DNA of 32,143 nt from Flavobacteriales bacterium. Its GTDB lineage: Bacteria; Bacteroidota; Bacteroidia; Flavobacteriales; PHOS-HE28. The position numbers and the translations under genes are program-made. The stretch lies in assembly GCA_008016945.1 (NCBI GenBank), contig SSGN01000068.1, positions 1 through 32,143 of the forward strand, read 5' to 3'. The notes under the pieces are model-generated. The model did no database searches. It saw nothing but the letters and a program-made list of their open reading frames with translations, and was not told where the DNA came from. This document shows positions 24,653 through 31,856 of this stretch, piece by piece; position 1 is the first letter of the stretch; the number at the start of each line of letters is the position of its first letter.

Positions 24653-26473
24653 ATGTGTGGCGACCGTACAACAGCAGGGCTGGTGGGTCGGACTCCAAGG
24701 GCCTGGGCCAAAGTGATCGCGGTGTGGATCCACCTCATGGTCGGTGGCGCCGCGGTGATGGCCCAGGAGATGCTGCCGCACACCTTGGCGCCGCACGAGC
24801 GGGAACTGATCGCGCCGTATCGCGCCTCCAGGTCCGAGTTGGGCCGTGGTGCCGTTGCTCCACCCCAGTTCCCGGTGCGCACCATGGCCGAATGGGAAGA
24901 GGTGGAAAGCCTCGTGATCGTATGGGCATCCTTCCCCGGTCTCCTCAAACGGATCGTCCGTCACGCGCTGCCCGAATGCCGCGTCATCATCGTGTGCGAC
25001 GACCAGGCCGAGGTGGAGGAGTTCCTCTCCGGAGCGAATGATGGCGGTCCGATCGTGGATCAAACGGGGATCACCTACCTCAACGCGGCGTTCAACAGCA
25101 TCTGGTCGCGCGATTACCTCGCCGAGAGCATCTACATCAACGAAGTGGACTCGCTGTTGTTGCTGGATTGGATCTACAATAGACCTCGCCCTGCGGACGA
25201 TGTGTTGAGCGATGCCGTTGGCGCTTCGGAAGGTATCGCTGTGCTCGGCACCACTACAGCGCCCTACGATCTGGTGCACACCGGTGGTAACTTCATGTGC
25301 GATGGTGCCGGAACGGCCTTCAGCTCAGAGCTGGTGCTGGACGAGAACGGCCCCCTCGGTGAATTCAACCAGACAGTGCGGGACGCGGCAGGGGTGGATT
25401 CCATCATGGCCCGGTTCATGGGGATCCATCGCTACATCACCATGCCCACGTTGCCATACGATGCCATCCATCACATCGATATGCACATGAAGCTGCTTGA
25501 TGAGCAGACGCTGCTCGTGGGCGAATTCCCCACAGGGCAGAGCGATGGCCCACAACTGGAGCAGAACCTGGCGACGATCATGGCCAACGAGACCTCGGTG
25601 TTCGGTACGCCTTATCGCGTGGTACGGATCCCGATGCCGCCGAGCGTGGGTGGGAACTATCCACCGGCGGCGAGCTATCGCACCTTTGCCAACAACGTCT
25701 TCATCAATCGTACCGTGCTGGTGCCCACCTACCGGACCGAGTACGACACCATCGGGTTGCGTATCCTCGCCGAAGCCCTGCCTGGCTACGAGGTGGTGGG
25801 TATCGATTGCGATTCGGAGCAGAACATCATCCAGCAGAGCGGAGCGATCCATTGCATCACCAAGACCATCGGCGTACGTGATCCCTTGCTGATCCGCCAT
25901 CAGCCGCTTGCCGGTACCGATGATCTCCTCGGCCCCTATGTGGTCGAGGCCTATATCCGGCACCGTACCGGCATCGCCAGCGCGCGGCTCCACTGGGCCC
26001 TTGCGCCGGATGGTCCGTTCAACATGGTGCCGCTCTCGCCCGTGGGAGAGGATCGCTGGTCCGGAGGCATCCCAGGCCAGGCTCCGGGGTCAGCGGTGTA
26101 CTATTACCTGGAGGCTACGGCCAACAGTGGCAAGGAACTGATGCGCCCCCTCGTGGCACCGCAGGGAGCTTGGCGCTTCAAAGTGACCGACCTGGCCAGC
26201 GCCATGGCCGATACCGCACCTCCGGTCATCGCCGAGTTGTTCCCCAATCCGGCATCCTCTGTGGTGTCGCTGCGGTTGGCGCAAGGGGGAGGCGAGCGGG
26301 TGTCCGTGGAGTTGCACGATGCCTTGGGCCGTTGTGTGATGCGACCCTATGATGGGTTTTTGTCGGCCGATGGTCGCGTGTTCATCGATATTGCCGGATT
26401 GCCCGAAGCGCCCTACCTCGTCCAGGTCAGCACCTCGCGCGGCCGGGCCACCACGTGGTTGATGAAACGGTAG
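24653..26473 (+). CDS. Secreted agmatine/peptidylarginine deiminase family enzyme with T9SS tail
   Basis: About 606 residues from the ATG at 24653. The frame extends up to 24512, but the earlier part looks non-coding. The chosen start gives a leader whose hydrophobic core WIHLMVGGAAVMAQ looks cleavable. The guanidine-group hydrolase core holds the expected catalytic set: SIWSRDYLAE (D154), HIDMHMK (H274, D276), FANNVFINRTVLVPTY and GAIHCITKTIG (nucleophile C401). A GGNFMCDG loop is also present. A beta-sandwich segment with YVVEAYIRHR and AVYYYLEAT follows, then a T9SS sorting domain from about residue 523 (IAELFPNPASSVVSLRL). The order catalytic-Ig-like-sorting is that of Porphyromonas PPAD. 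Substrate (agmatine or protein arginine) is not decided by sequence. Confidence 0.88.
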   Translation: MCGDRTTAGLVGRTPRAWAKVIAVWIHLMVGGAAVMAQEMLPHTLAPHERELIAPYRASRSELGRGAVAPPQFPVRTMAEWEEVESLVIVWASFPGLLKRIVRHALPECRVIIVCDDQAEVEEFLSGANDGGPIVDQTGITYLNAAFNSIWSRDYLAESIYINEVDSLLLLDWIYNRPRPADDVLSDAVGASEGIAVLGTTTAPYDLVHTGGNFMCDGAGTAFSSELVLDENGPLGEFNQTVRDAAGVDSIMARFMGIHRYITMPTLPYDAIHHIDMHMKLLDEQTLLVGEFPTGQSDGPQLEQNLATIMANETSVFGTPYRVVRIPMPPSVGGNYPPAASYRTFANNVFINRTVLVPTYRTEYDTIGLRILAEALPGYEVVGIDCDSEQNIIQQSGAIHCITKTIGVRDPLLIRHQPLAGTDDLLGPYVVEAYIRHRTGIASARLHWALAPDGPFNMVPLSPVGEDRWSGGIPGQAPGSAVYYYLEATANSGKELMRPLVAPQGAWRFKVTDLASAMADTAPPVIAELFPNPASSVVSLRLAQGGGERVSVELHDALGRCVMRPYDGFLSADGRVFIDIAGLPEAPYLVQVSTSRGRATTWLMKR

Positions 26474-26505
26474 TGGGCACGGCGTTCCGCCGAACACCGG
26501 TGGCC

Positions 26506-27252
26506 TCACTTTTTCTTCTTCCGCCGAACACGGTCCGGGTCCTCGTGGAAATAGTACCGGAAGTCCGCCGTTAGGTAACTGCCGCTGAGTCCGCCGCGCA
26601 TGCGGTGGTAGGGGAAAAGTCGATTCTGCTCGTCCAGGAAGACAAGGTCGGCGACCGCCATGTCGCCGAATGGGCGATGGAAGGTGGCGCCGATGTACAA
26701 GGTCCCACTCTTGGGCGTACGGTACTCCCAGCCCACATTACCGACCACGCCAAGCTGCACCCACCGGTTGCGGAACATATAGATGTAGCCACCATTCAAT
26801 TGGCGTTGTACATCGCTCGGGTACAGGTCCGCGGAAAAGCCGATCGCAGCGTTCATGTACGAACGTTCGCCGGTGCGGATGTACGTCAGCATGTTGATCG
26901 GGATCTCATAACCCACGTAACGCACCTGGCCTTCTTCCCGGTAGCCAATGGTGTCGTTGGCCAGTGTGAAGGAGTACCGCCGTTGGATCTGCCCGATCCC
27001 CGTCTCGAGGCTGATCATCGGGGTCAGCCCAACACGGATACTCATGCCGTAGGCCATGCCACCTTGAAGCTCCACCGTGCCGGTGAGCGCTGGAGCCCGC
27101 ATCTCGGTCAGCGGGTCGAAATAGGGCAGCGCCAACACCGGTTTCACCTGTAGGCCGAAGGTGGTGACACCTTGTTGTGCGGCCATCCGCGTGCCGGACA
27201 ACAGCATGCCTGCCACCGGCAGCCACATGAGGTTCACACGCCAACGCACCAT
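26506..27252 (-). CDS. Outer-membrane beta-barrel protein
   Basis: A 248-residue protein with a signal peptide (VNLMWLPVAGMLLSGTRMAAQ). The rest alternates polar and aromatic or aliphatic residues as in an eight- to ten-stranded outer-membrane barrel. Examples are GMAYGMSIRVGLTPMISLET, YMNAAIGFSADLY and WVQLGVVGNVGWEYRT. It closes with the strand YLTADFRYYF and a highly basic end KKKK. A longer in-frame N-terminus up to 27378 is possible but would put the signal peptide inside, so 27252 is chosen. The function is unknown. It lies in the same direction as the nitroreductase gene, 68 bases after it. The stop is near the convergent deiminase stop. Confidence 0.8.
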   Translation of the reverse strand: MVRWRVNLMWLPVAGMLLSGTRMAAQQGVTTFGLQVKPVLALPYFDPLTEMRAPALTGTVELQGGMAYGMSIRVGLTPMISLETGIGQIQRRYSFTLANDTIGYREEGQVRYVGYEIPINMLTYIRTGERSYMNAAIGFSADLYPSDVQRQLNGGYIYMFRNRWVQLGVVGNVGWEYRTPKSGTLYIGATFHRPFGDMAVADLVFLDEQNRLFPYHRMRGGLSGSYLTADFRYYFHEDPDRVRRKKKK

Positions 27253-27320
27253 CGATCCAAAGATCGAGTAGGCCTGAGAGGCCACCGGTGATCCCGCGCG
27301 ATGTATGCCTGACCAGCGAT

Positions 27321-27908
27321 TCACTTTTCCACCCAGTTGCACACCATTTCCAAGGGCCTGCGGTGGCTCTTGGGCCACTCCCCAGCGGGGTATCCGACAA
27401 AGAATAGCCCCAAGGATAGGCCAGTTGGTGTCAATCCTTGGAAGTCGCGCATGCCATCTCCGATCAACGGACCACCCGTGGCCCAGAACGCCCCCAGGCC
27501 ATAAGCGGTACAGGTCAGGTACATGTTCTGCACGGCACAGGCCACGGCCATCACCTCATCCCGTTCGCTGATCTTCCCGTTCGGGTCTCGTTCAAGTCCC
27601 AGGGCGATCACCACCGTGCTCATGAGCGGACGTTGGGTGAGGTTGTCGTACTTCTTCTGGAGGAATTTCTCCGGCGGGGTCATCCGGGTGTATTCCTCGC
27701 CAAGGAAACGCGAAAGACGCTCCCGCCCTTCGCCGGTGTACACCGTGAAGCGCCAGGGTTGGGTGAGGCCATGCGTGGGAGCCCAGGTGGCATTGGTCAG
27801 GATCCGCTCCACCATTTCCTTGTGTACCGAACGATCGGAGTAGTCTTTCGGCGCGATGCTGCGGCGGTGCCGGATCAGTTCGGTGATCTCGCTGAGGCTG
27901 AATTTCAT
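27321..27908 (-). CDS. Nitroreductase-family FMN oxidoreductase
   Basis: A 195-residue flavoprotein of the nitroreductase family, closest in feel to the YdjA subgroup. The N-terminal RHRRSIAPKDYSD binds FMN phosphate. TNATWAPTHGLTQPWRF, AVACAVQNMYLTCTAYGLGAFW and LGLFFVGYPAGEWPKSHRRP are the usual family blocks. It uses NAD(P)H to reduce nitro or quinone-like compounds; the real substrate is unknown. The ATG at 27908 gives the standard MKFSLSEITELI start. An in-frame extension to 27995 has no homology-like pattern. It is divergent from the T9SS gene at 28037. Confidence 0.92.
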   Translation of the reverse strand: MKFSLSEITELIRHRRSIAPKDYSDRSVHKEMVERILTNATWAPTHGLTQPWRFTVYTGEGRERLSRFLGEEYTRMTPPEKFLQKKYDNLTQRPLMSTVVIALGLERDPNGKISERDEVMAVACAVQNMYLTCTAYGLGAFWATGGPLIGDGMRDFQGLTPTGLSLGLFFVGYPAGEWPKSHRRPLEMVCNWVEK

Positions 27909-28001
27909 GGTCGTAGAGACTACAAAGAGACGAAACTTCAGGGCGACCACCGGCGACCCAGGCAGCGTTCCGGGCAGTGGGGGTGTCTTGATCACAGACT
28001 T

Positions 28002-28009
28002 TACCTTCG
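28002..28009 (+). promoter_or_regulatory. Putative -7 element of the 28037 T9SS gene
   Basis: TACCTTCG lies 27 bases before the ATG. It resembles the TAnnTTTG element and is identical to the one at 22433. No clear -33 TTTG was found at the usual 19-21 base spacing. Confidence 0.45.
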
Positions 28010-28036
28010 CCCATCACTTAACCAAGGATCCTCAGC

Positions 28037-29044
28037 ATGCAGAAGCTCACCCTTAGTGGCTTGGTGCTTGGCCTGTCGCTACCCGCGATGGCACAGCCCA
28101 CCATCGACCTTCAGAACAACAAACCCGTGGATGGGCAGCAATTCCCGGTACGCACCTTGAGCGCGTGGACCTGGGAAGGCCCTGCGGGGGCGGATGTCGA
28201 TTACGCCTTCTACGACCTGTTCAGCACCGGGAACCAGACCTACTACACCCACGCCGCATCATCCACCCCGACCTCTGCTTCCATCCCGTCGGCCAACATG
28301 ATCACCACGGACGGAGGCAACGACACGCTTTTTTGGAACTATGCGGCGGATGGGTTGTACCAAGTGGGCGCACGCACGAGCATAGAGCTCACCTCCAACT
28401 ATACCGACCCCATTCTGGAGCTGAAGTATCCATGCACCTATGGGACCACCTGGAGCGATGTGACCGTGGCCACGTACAATACGCCATTGGGTCAGGCCAG
28501 CCGTACGGGCACCATCACCGGGCATGCTGATGCCTATGGCGCCTTGGGCATCTCCGGTCTGTATGAGCCCAACGTACTTCGGGTGAAGGTGCGCCGCGAT
28601 CTGAGTGATGTGGCCGCAGTGGCCACCACCCGCCGGATCACCAATACCTATTACTTCTTCCGAGAGGCCACCCCGTGGCCGATCTTGAAGCTCTCCGTGG
28701 ACTCGTTCTCCGTGAACAACGGCGGGTATAGTGTGTCCAGGGAAGCCAAGTGGATGGGCGGCCCTGGAGGTCTGGGGTTTGATGAGGCTGCGGCCGACCA
28801 GGTGACCTTCTCTCCGTATCCGAACCCCACTCAGGGCGAAGTGGATCTGCGGGTTTCGGCCGCTGAAGTTCGCCAGATCGAAGTGATGGACGCTACGGGG
28901 CGCGCAGTGATCGTCATGGGACGAGCGAACAGCACGGGCCAGGATGTGGCGCTGGACCTCTCCGCGCTTCCTGCCGGGGTGTATCATGTGCGTGTACACA
29001 CCAAGGATGGCCGTACCGCAACGCAACGCTTGGTGCGCCAGTAG
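28037..29044 (+). CDS. T9SS-exported protein of unknown function
   Basis: A 335-residue protein with signal peptide MQKLTLSGLVLGLSLPAMAQ. The central ~230 residues are beta-rich (VDYAFYDLFSTGNQTYYTH, LFWNYAADGLYQVGART) and match no family I recognise. From about residue 257 a type A T9SS sorting domain begins FSPYPNPTQGEVDLRVS and ends LPAGVYHVRVHTKDGR, so export to the cell surface or medium is predicted. The stop is followed within ten bases by a very strong hairpin. The gene stands alone with its own promoter-like element. Confidence 0.85.
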   Translation: MQKLTLSGLVLGLSLPAMAQPTIDLQNNKPVDGQQFPVRTLSAWTWEGPAGADVDYAFYDLFSTGNQTYYTHAASSTPTSASIPSANMITTDGGNDTLFWNYAADGLYQVGARTSIELTSNYTDPILELKYPCTYGTTWSDVTVATYNTPLGQASRTGTITGHADAYGALGISGLYEPNVLRVKVRRDLSDVAAVATTRRITNTYYFFREATPWPILKLSVDSFSVNNGGYSVSREAKWMGGPGGLGFDEAAADQVTFSPYPNPTQGEVDLRVSAAEVRQIEVMDATGRAVIVMGRANSTGQDVALDLSALPAGVYHVRVHTKDGRTATQRLVRQ

Positions 29045-29053
29045 TCATTGATC

Positions 29054-29100
29054 CGAAACGCGCAGCGCCCCGTGGGATCCACGGGGCGCTGCGCGTTTCG
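29054..29100. terminator. 22-bp perfect hairpin, bidirectional terminator
   Basis: The arms 29054-29075 and 29079-29100 are perfectly complementary with a 3-base loop (gat) and are almost all G/C. The hairpin starts nine bases after the stop of the plus-strand T9SS gene and lies 54 bases from the minus-strand stop at 29154, so it can serve both convergent genes. Confidence 0.8.
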
Positions 29101-29153
29101 GGTGACCCTGGTCGATTGGCGGTGGGCCTCCGGCCGGTGCAAGCGGGTCGTGA

Positions 29154-29567
29154 TCAGATCTTCGGCATCTTGTGATAGTCGCTGAACTCCTCGTCCATCT
29201 TGCGCTTCACCTGGTGCATCTTGTGGCCGATCACGGCGAGCTCCTTGTGTCCGTTCTCCATCAACCACTGGAGATCCTCCTCACTGCCATCGCCGGTCAG
29301 TGCGACATGCCGTAGCACCTTCATCCCGTTCCGCTCCAGCCAATCCAAGGCGCGTTCGTCGCCCTCGATGCCGGTGATGATCGCCATCAGGTGCGGGTGG
29401 CCGTTCTTCAACAACCAGTCGCGGGCCTCGGGCTTGTTGCGCAGTGCGAAGGTGAACAACCCCAGCTCGGGATAGCCGTTCTTCATGAGCCAGTCGCGCA
29501 GGTCCGTGTTCCCTGCGATGGCCTCACCCCAGGCGATCAGGATCTTGGCGGGGTATTCGGTCTTCAT
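29154..29567 (-). CDS. Conserved Bacteroidota protein with four exact 25-residue WLxxNG repeats
   Basis: A 137-residue soluble protein with no signal peptide, membrane segment or catalytic motif. It contains four tandem repeats with Trp at residues 26, 51, 76 and 101, a period of exactly 25. Each begins [D/Q]WLxxNG (DWLMKNGYPEL, DWLLKNGHPHL, DWLERNGMKVL, QWLMENGHKEL). Helices are expected in each unit, so the protein is probably a small alpha-solenoid that binds another protein. I believe similar proteins occur widely in Bacteroidota but know no assigned function. TACCTTCG lies 12 bases before the start, and the gene is divergent from the TPR gene at 29627. Confidence 0.85.
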   Translation of the reverse strand: MKTEYPAKILIAWGEAIAGNTDLRDWLMKNGYPELGLFTFALRNKPEARDWLLKNGHPHLMAIITGIEGDERALDWLERNGMKVLRHVALTGDGSEEDLQWLMENGHKELAVIGHKMHQVKRKMDEEFSDYHKMPKI

Positions 29568-29579
29568 GCCGTTGGGCTA

Positions 29580-29587
29580 CGAAGGTA
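29580..29587 (-). promoter_or_regulatory. Putative -7 element of the WLxxNG-repeat gene
   Basis: Minus-strand TACCTTCG is 12 bases before the start at 29567. It lies back to back with the plus-strand element at 29615-29622, only 27 bases apart. Confidence 0.5.
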
Positions 29588-29614
29588 CCACGGCCTACGG
29601 CTGTTGCCGGGCGG

Positions 29615-29622
29615 TATCTTCG
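29615..29622 (+). promoter_or_regulatory. Putative -7 element of the TPR gene
   Basis: TATCTTCG is followed after only four bases by the ATG at 29627, so a leaderless transcript is likely if the element is used. Together with 29580-29587 it forms a 10-bp inverted repeat with one mismatch (cgaaggtacc/ggtatcttcg). Confidence 0.5.
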
Positions 29623-29626
29623 CCGG

Positions 29627-30649
29627 ATGCGAAAGAGGATCACCGCATTGTTCATGGGGGCGACGTGCTTGGTGGCGCAAGCACAGTACGAGAAGTTGGA
29701 AGCCAAGGTGCGCAAAGCCCTGGCCGTGGATAAGCCCTATCGGGCGTTGGCTCTATCGGAAAGGGCCACCACACGGCAAGGCGCCCCAGGGATCTTCCAT
29801 GTGTTGCGGGCCGAAGGGTTCAACCGGATCGGCAGCTACACCAAGGCCATGGAAGAGTTGAGGATGGTGCCGGAACTGCGGGGAGAGGTGGAATACCAGG
29901 CCAACCTCATCGGAAGCTACACCGGCATCGGTCGGTTGGATAGCGCCGAAGCCCTGATCACCGGACCGACCGATCCGAAGACGACGGAAGAGTACTTGTA
30001 CCGTGCCGGTCGCGTATTGGCGCTCCGCCAGCGTTGGCCGGAGGCGCTGGCCTTCTTCGATACCGGATTGTCGCTTTACCCGAACTCCGCACGAATGGTC
30101 CGCGAACGAGGGGCGTGTCATGCCATGTTGGGTGATTCGGTCAGTGCGCGCATCGACCTGGATGAAGCGGTGCGGTTGGCGCCACGCGATGCGGCGGGAT
30201 ACAACAGTAGGGGCTATTACCGGTACATGGTGTTCGGGGAGTACGCCAAGGCCTTGGCCGATATGGATCGGGCCATCAAGCAGGATCCGAACTACGGTTA
30301 CGCTTTCAGCAACAGGGGCTGGTGCCATTACCGATTGGGCGATCCCCATCGTGCCCGTCGCGACCTGGTCTTAGCTGTGCGCAAGAACCCGAGGAATGCC
30401 TTTGCGTACCGCAGTCTGGGGATCATCGACCTGGAGGGTGGTGATCCGGTGAAGGGTTGCGGTAACCTGCATCGGGCCCTGGAGCTTGGTTTCACCCTCA
30501 CCTATGGCACGGAGGTGGAAGAACTCGTGCGTGAACGTTGTGCCACGACCGATCCGGCACCGGCGCCGACACCGGTGCCCGACACACCTGCCGCGCCACC
30601 GGCCAACGCACCGGTGAACCCCGCCAAACCACGGTCCAACGCACCGTGA
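29627..30649 (+). CDS. Secreted TPR-repeat protein
   Basis: A 340-residue protein with signal peptide MRKRITALFMGATCLVAQAQ. Several tetratricopeptide repeats follow, clearest from residue ~125 on: EEYLYRAGRVLALRQRWPEA, ARMVRERGACHAMLGDSV, AAGYNSRGYYRYMVFGEYAK, YAFSNRGWCHYRLGDPHRA and AFAYRSLGIIDLEGGDPVKG. The last ~40 residues are Pro/Ala-rich low complexity. TPR proteins bind other proteins; the partner here is unknown. There is no T9SS tail. The gene starts four bases after a TATCTTCG promoter-like element, divergent from the WLxxNG-repeat gene. Its stop is 38 bases from the convergent lipoprotein stop. Confidence 0.88.
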   Translation: MRKRITALFMGATCLVAQAQYEKLEAKVRKALAVDKPYRALALSERATTRQGAPGIFHVLRAEGFNRIGSYTKAMEELRMVPELRGEVEYQANLIGSYTGIGRLDSAEALITGPTDPKTTEEYLYRAGRVLALRQRWPEALAFFDTGLSLYPNSARMVRERGACHAMLGDSVSARIDLDEAVRLAPRDAAGYNSRGYYRYMVFGEYAKALADMDRAIKQDPNYGYAFSNRGWCHYRLGDPHRARRDLVLAVRKNPRNAFAYRSLGIIDLEGGDPVKGCGNLHRALELGFTLTYGTEVEELVRERCATTDPAPAPTPVPDTPAAPPANAPVNPAKPRSNAP

Positions 30650-30687
30650 TCCGAAGGGTCGCGGACGTGCGCAGGGGAGCGGTCAGC

Positions 30688-31533
30688 CTACCGTTCGACC
30701 TCGATCACCAGGTATTTCGATACGCTCCAGAACTTCTCGGGATCCGTGATCACCAGCTTGGAACCACCTTCGAGTCGGTAGCTGCCATCCGGGTGCGAGG
30801 TGGTGAGTTTCGCCTTCTTCGCACCGATCACGATCTCCGGGGTGCCGGTCAGGTCCACGGTGGTGAATTGCTCCTTGGGAAGGGCGGTCATGTTCAACTT
30901 GTTCACCGAACCGATGCCCACGACACCGCCCTCTTTGGTCAGCACTCCTTTCTCTTTCAACTCTTTCAGCGTGCCGATCAGGTAGTGCGCCGCATTCATC
31001 TCACCGCGTTGCATATCGGCCAGCTGCGACTTGTCGCGGTACATGTCGATCAAGGTGGCCAGCGATTTGTTCGCGCTCGACAGCTCTTCCTTCAGGGTAT
31101 CGATCTCGGCATCCTTGGCAGAGATGGTCGACTCCAGCTCGGCGATGGTGCGCTCCAGCTCGGTGATCCGTGCTGCCGAACCTTTGGCCTGGCCGCGCAA
31201 CTTGGCGATCAAGGTCTTGTTCTCTTCCAACAAGGCATCGATCTGGGTCAGGTCGTCCATGATGCGCTGCTCCATGTCGGCATTACCGTCGTTCCCGGCC
31301 GATGGCGCCACCAGACCACCTTGCTTGGCCCGGATCGTGCGCAGATTCTCGCTGATCCGGTTGAAGGTGCCGAAGAGCTCGTTGATGGTGGAATCGCGCT
31401 CGGCCACGGACTGCACCGCGCGGCGTTGATCCTCTTCCAGTTGTTTGTACGGTTCGGAGGTCTTGGGGTCTTCCGGGGTGCAGGCCTGAAGCAGCAACAG
31501 GGCTGCAGGTATCCCGATCTTCCGCAGTAGCAT
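30688..31533 (-). CDS. Lipoprotein with long coiled coil
   Basis: 281 residues from the ATG at 31533. The leader MLLRKIGIPAALLLLQACTPE contains a lipobox-like LLLQAC, so Cys acylation and membrane anchoring are predicted. Residues ~30-180 are mostly coiled coil with heptad Leu/Ile and many Glu/Lys, including SAARITELERTIAELESTI and KDAEIDTLKEELSSANKSL. The C-terminal ~100 residues are compact and beta-rich (VNKLNMTALPKEQFTTVDL, SYRLEGGSKLVITDPEKFW). A longer in-frame N-terminus up to 31827 is rejected because the lipoprotein leader would be internal. The domain composition matches no family I can name. Confidence 0.82.
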   Translation of the reverse strand: MLLRKIGIPAALLLLQACTPEDPKTSEPYKQLEEDQRRAVQSVAERDSTINELFGTFNRISENLRTIRAKQGGLVAPSAGNDGNADMEQRIMDDLTQIDALLEENKTLIAKLRGQAKGSAARITELERTIAELESTISAKDAEIDTLKEELSSANKSLATLIDMYRDKSQLADMQRGEMNAAHYLIGTLKELKEKGVLTKEGGVVGIGSVNKLNMTALPKEQFTTVDLTGTPEIVIGAKKAKLTTSHPDGSYRLEGGSKLVITDPEKFWSVSKYLVIEVER

Positions 31534-31569
31534 TGGTCTTGTTGGGGAGTGTAGGTGCTGATCCCCGTG

Positions 31570-31577
31570 CGAAGATA
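31570..31577 (-). promoter_or_regulatory. Putative -7 element of the coiled-coil lipoprotein gene
   Basis: Minus-strand TATCTTCG lies 36 bases before the start codon at 31533. The same form occurs at 29615-29622. Confidence 0.45.
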
Positions 31578-31791
31578 GATCGATGATGTCGCGATCGCGG
31601 AGCAGGACTGTCCAGGATGCACTACGATCTTCTCCCTCAAGGCGGCATTCGTGCGCTTCAATAGGCGCGGTCGCAGAACGGCCCAACGCCAGAGGATGGA
31701 ATGGAACCGATCGGTATGAGGGGTAGGGATGGTGGGCTTTCGTTCGCATCGCGGCACGGGTGGTTGCGCGCCAGCGGAACCAGTGCTTGGA

Positions 31792-31822
31792 TACCTTCGT
31801 ACAACGCGCTCCGGTACCTTCG
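31792..31822 (+). promoter_or_regulatory. Two tandem -7-like elements before the last gene
   Basis: TACCTTCG occurs at 31792-31799 and again at 31815-31822. Each lies within the shared string taccttcgtaca, 23 bases apart. The second is 34 bases before the ATG at 31857. This is either a duplicated promoter or one promoter with a decoy copy. Confidence 0.45.
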
Positions 31823-31856
31823 TACACCGCGGGCGCACACCCGCGAAGCTGGTTCC

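Larger units (their letters stand above)
31534..31856. other. Divergent promoter region between lipoprotein and TPR genes
   Basis: This 323-base region lies between two divergent genes. It contains a minus-strand TATCTTCG (31570-31577), two plus-strand TACCTTCG elements (31792 and 31815) and a 6-bp hairpin at 31827-31844 (cgcggg/cccgcg). I see no gene in it. Short open frames across it belong to the N-terminal extension rejected for the lipoprotein. Confidence 0.55.

Noticed and set aside
27909..27995. N-terminal extension of the nitroreductase
   Set aside because: The family start MKFSLSEITELI at 27908 is complete and the extension is not family-like.
31534..31827. N-terminal extension of the coiled-coil lipoprotein
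   Set aside because: It would bury the lipoprotein leader and cover the divergent promoter region.
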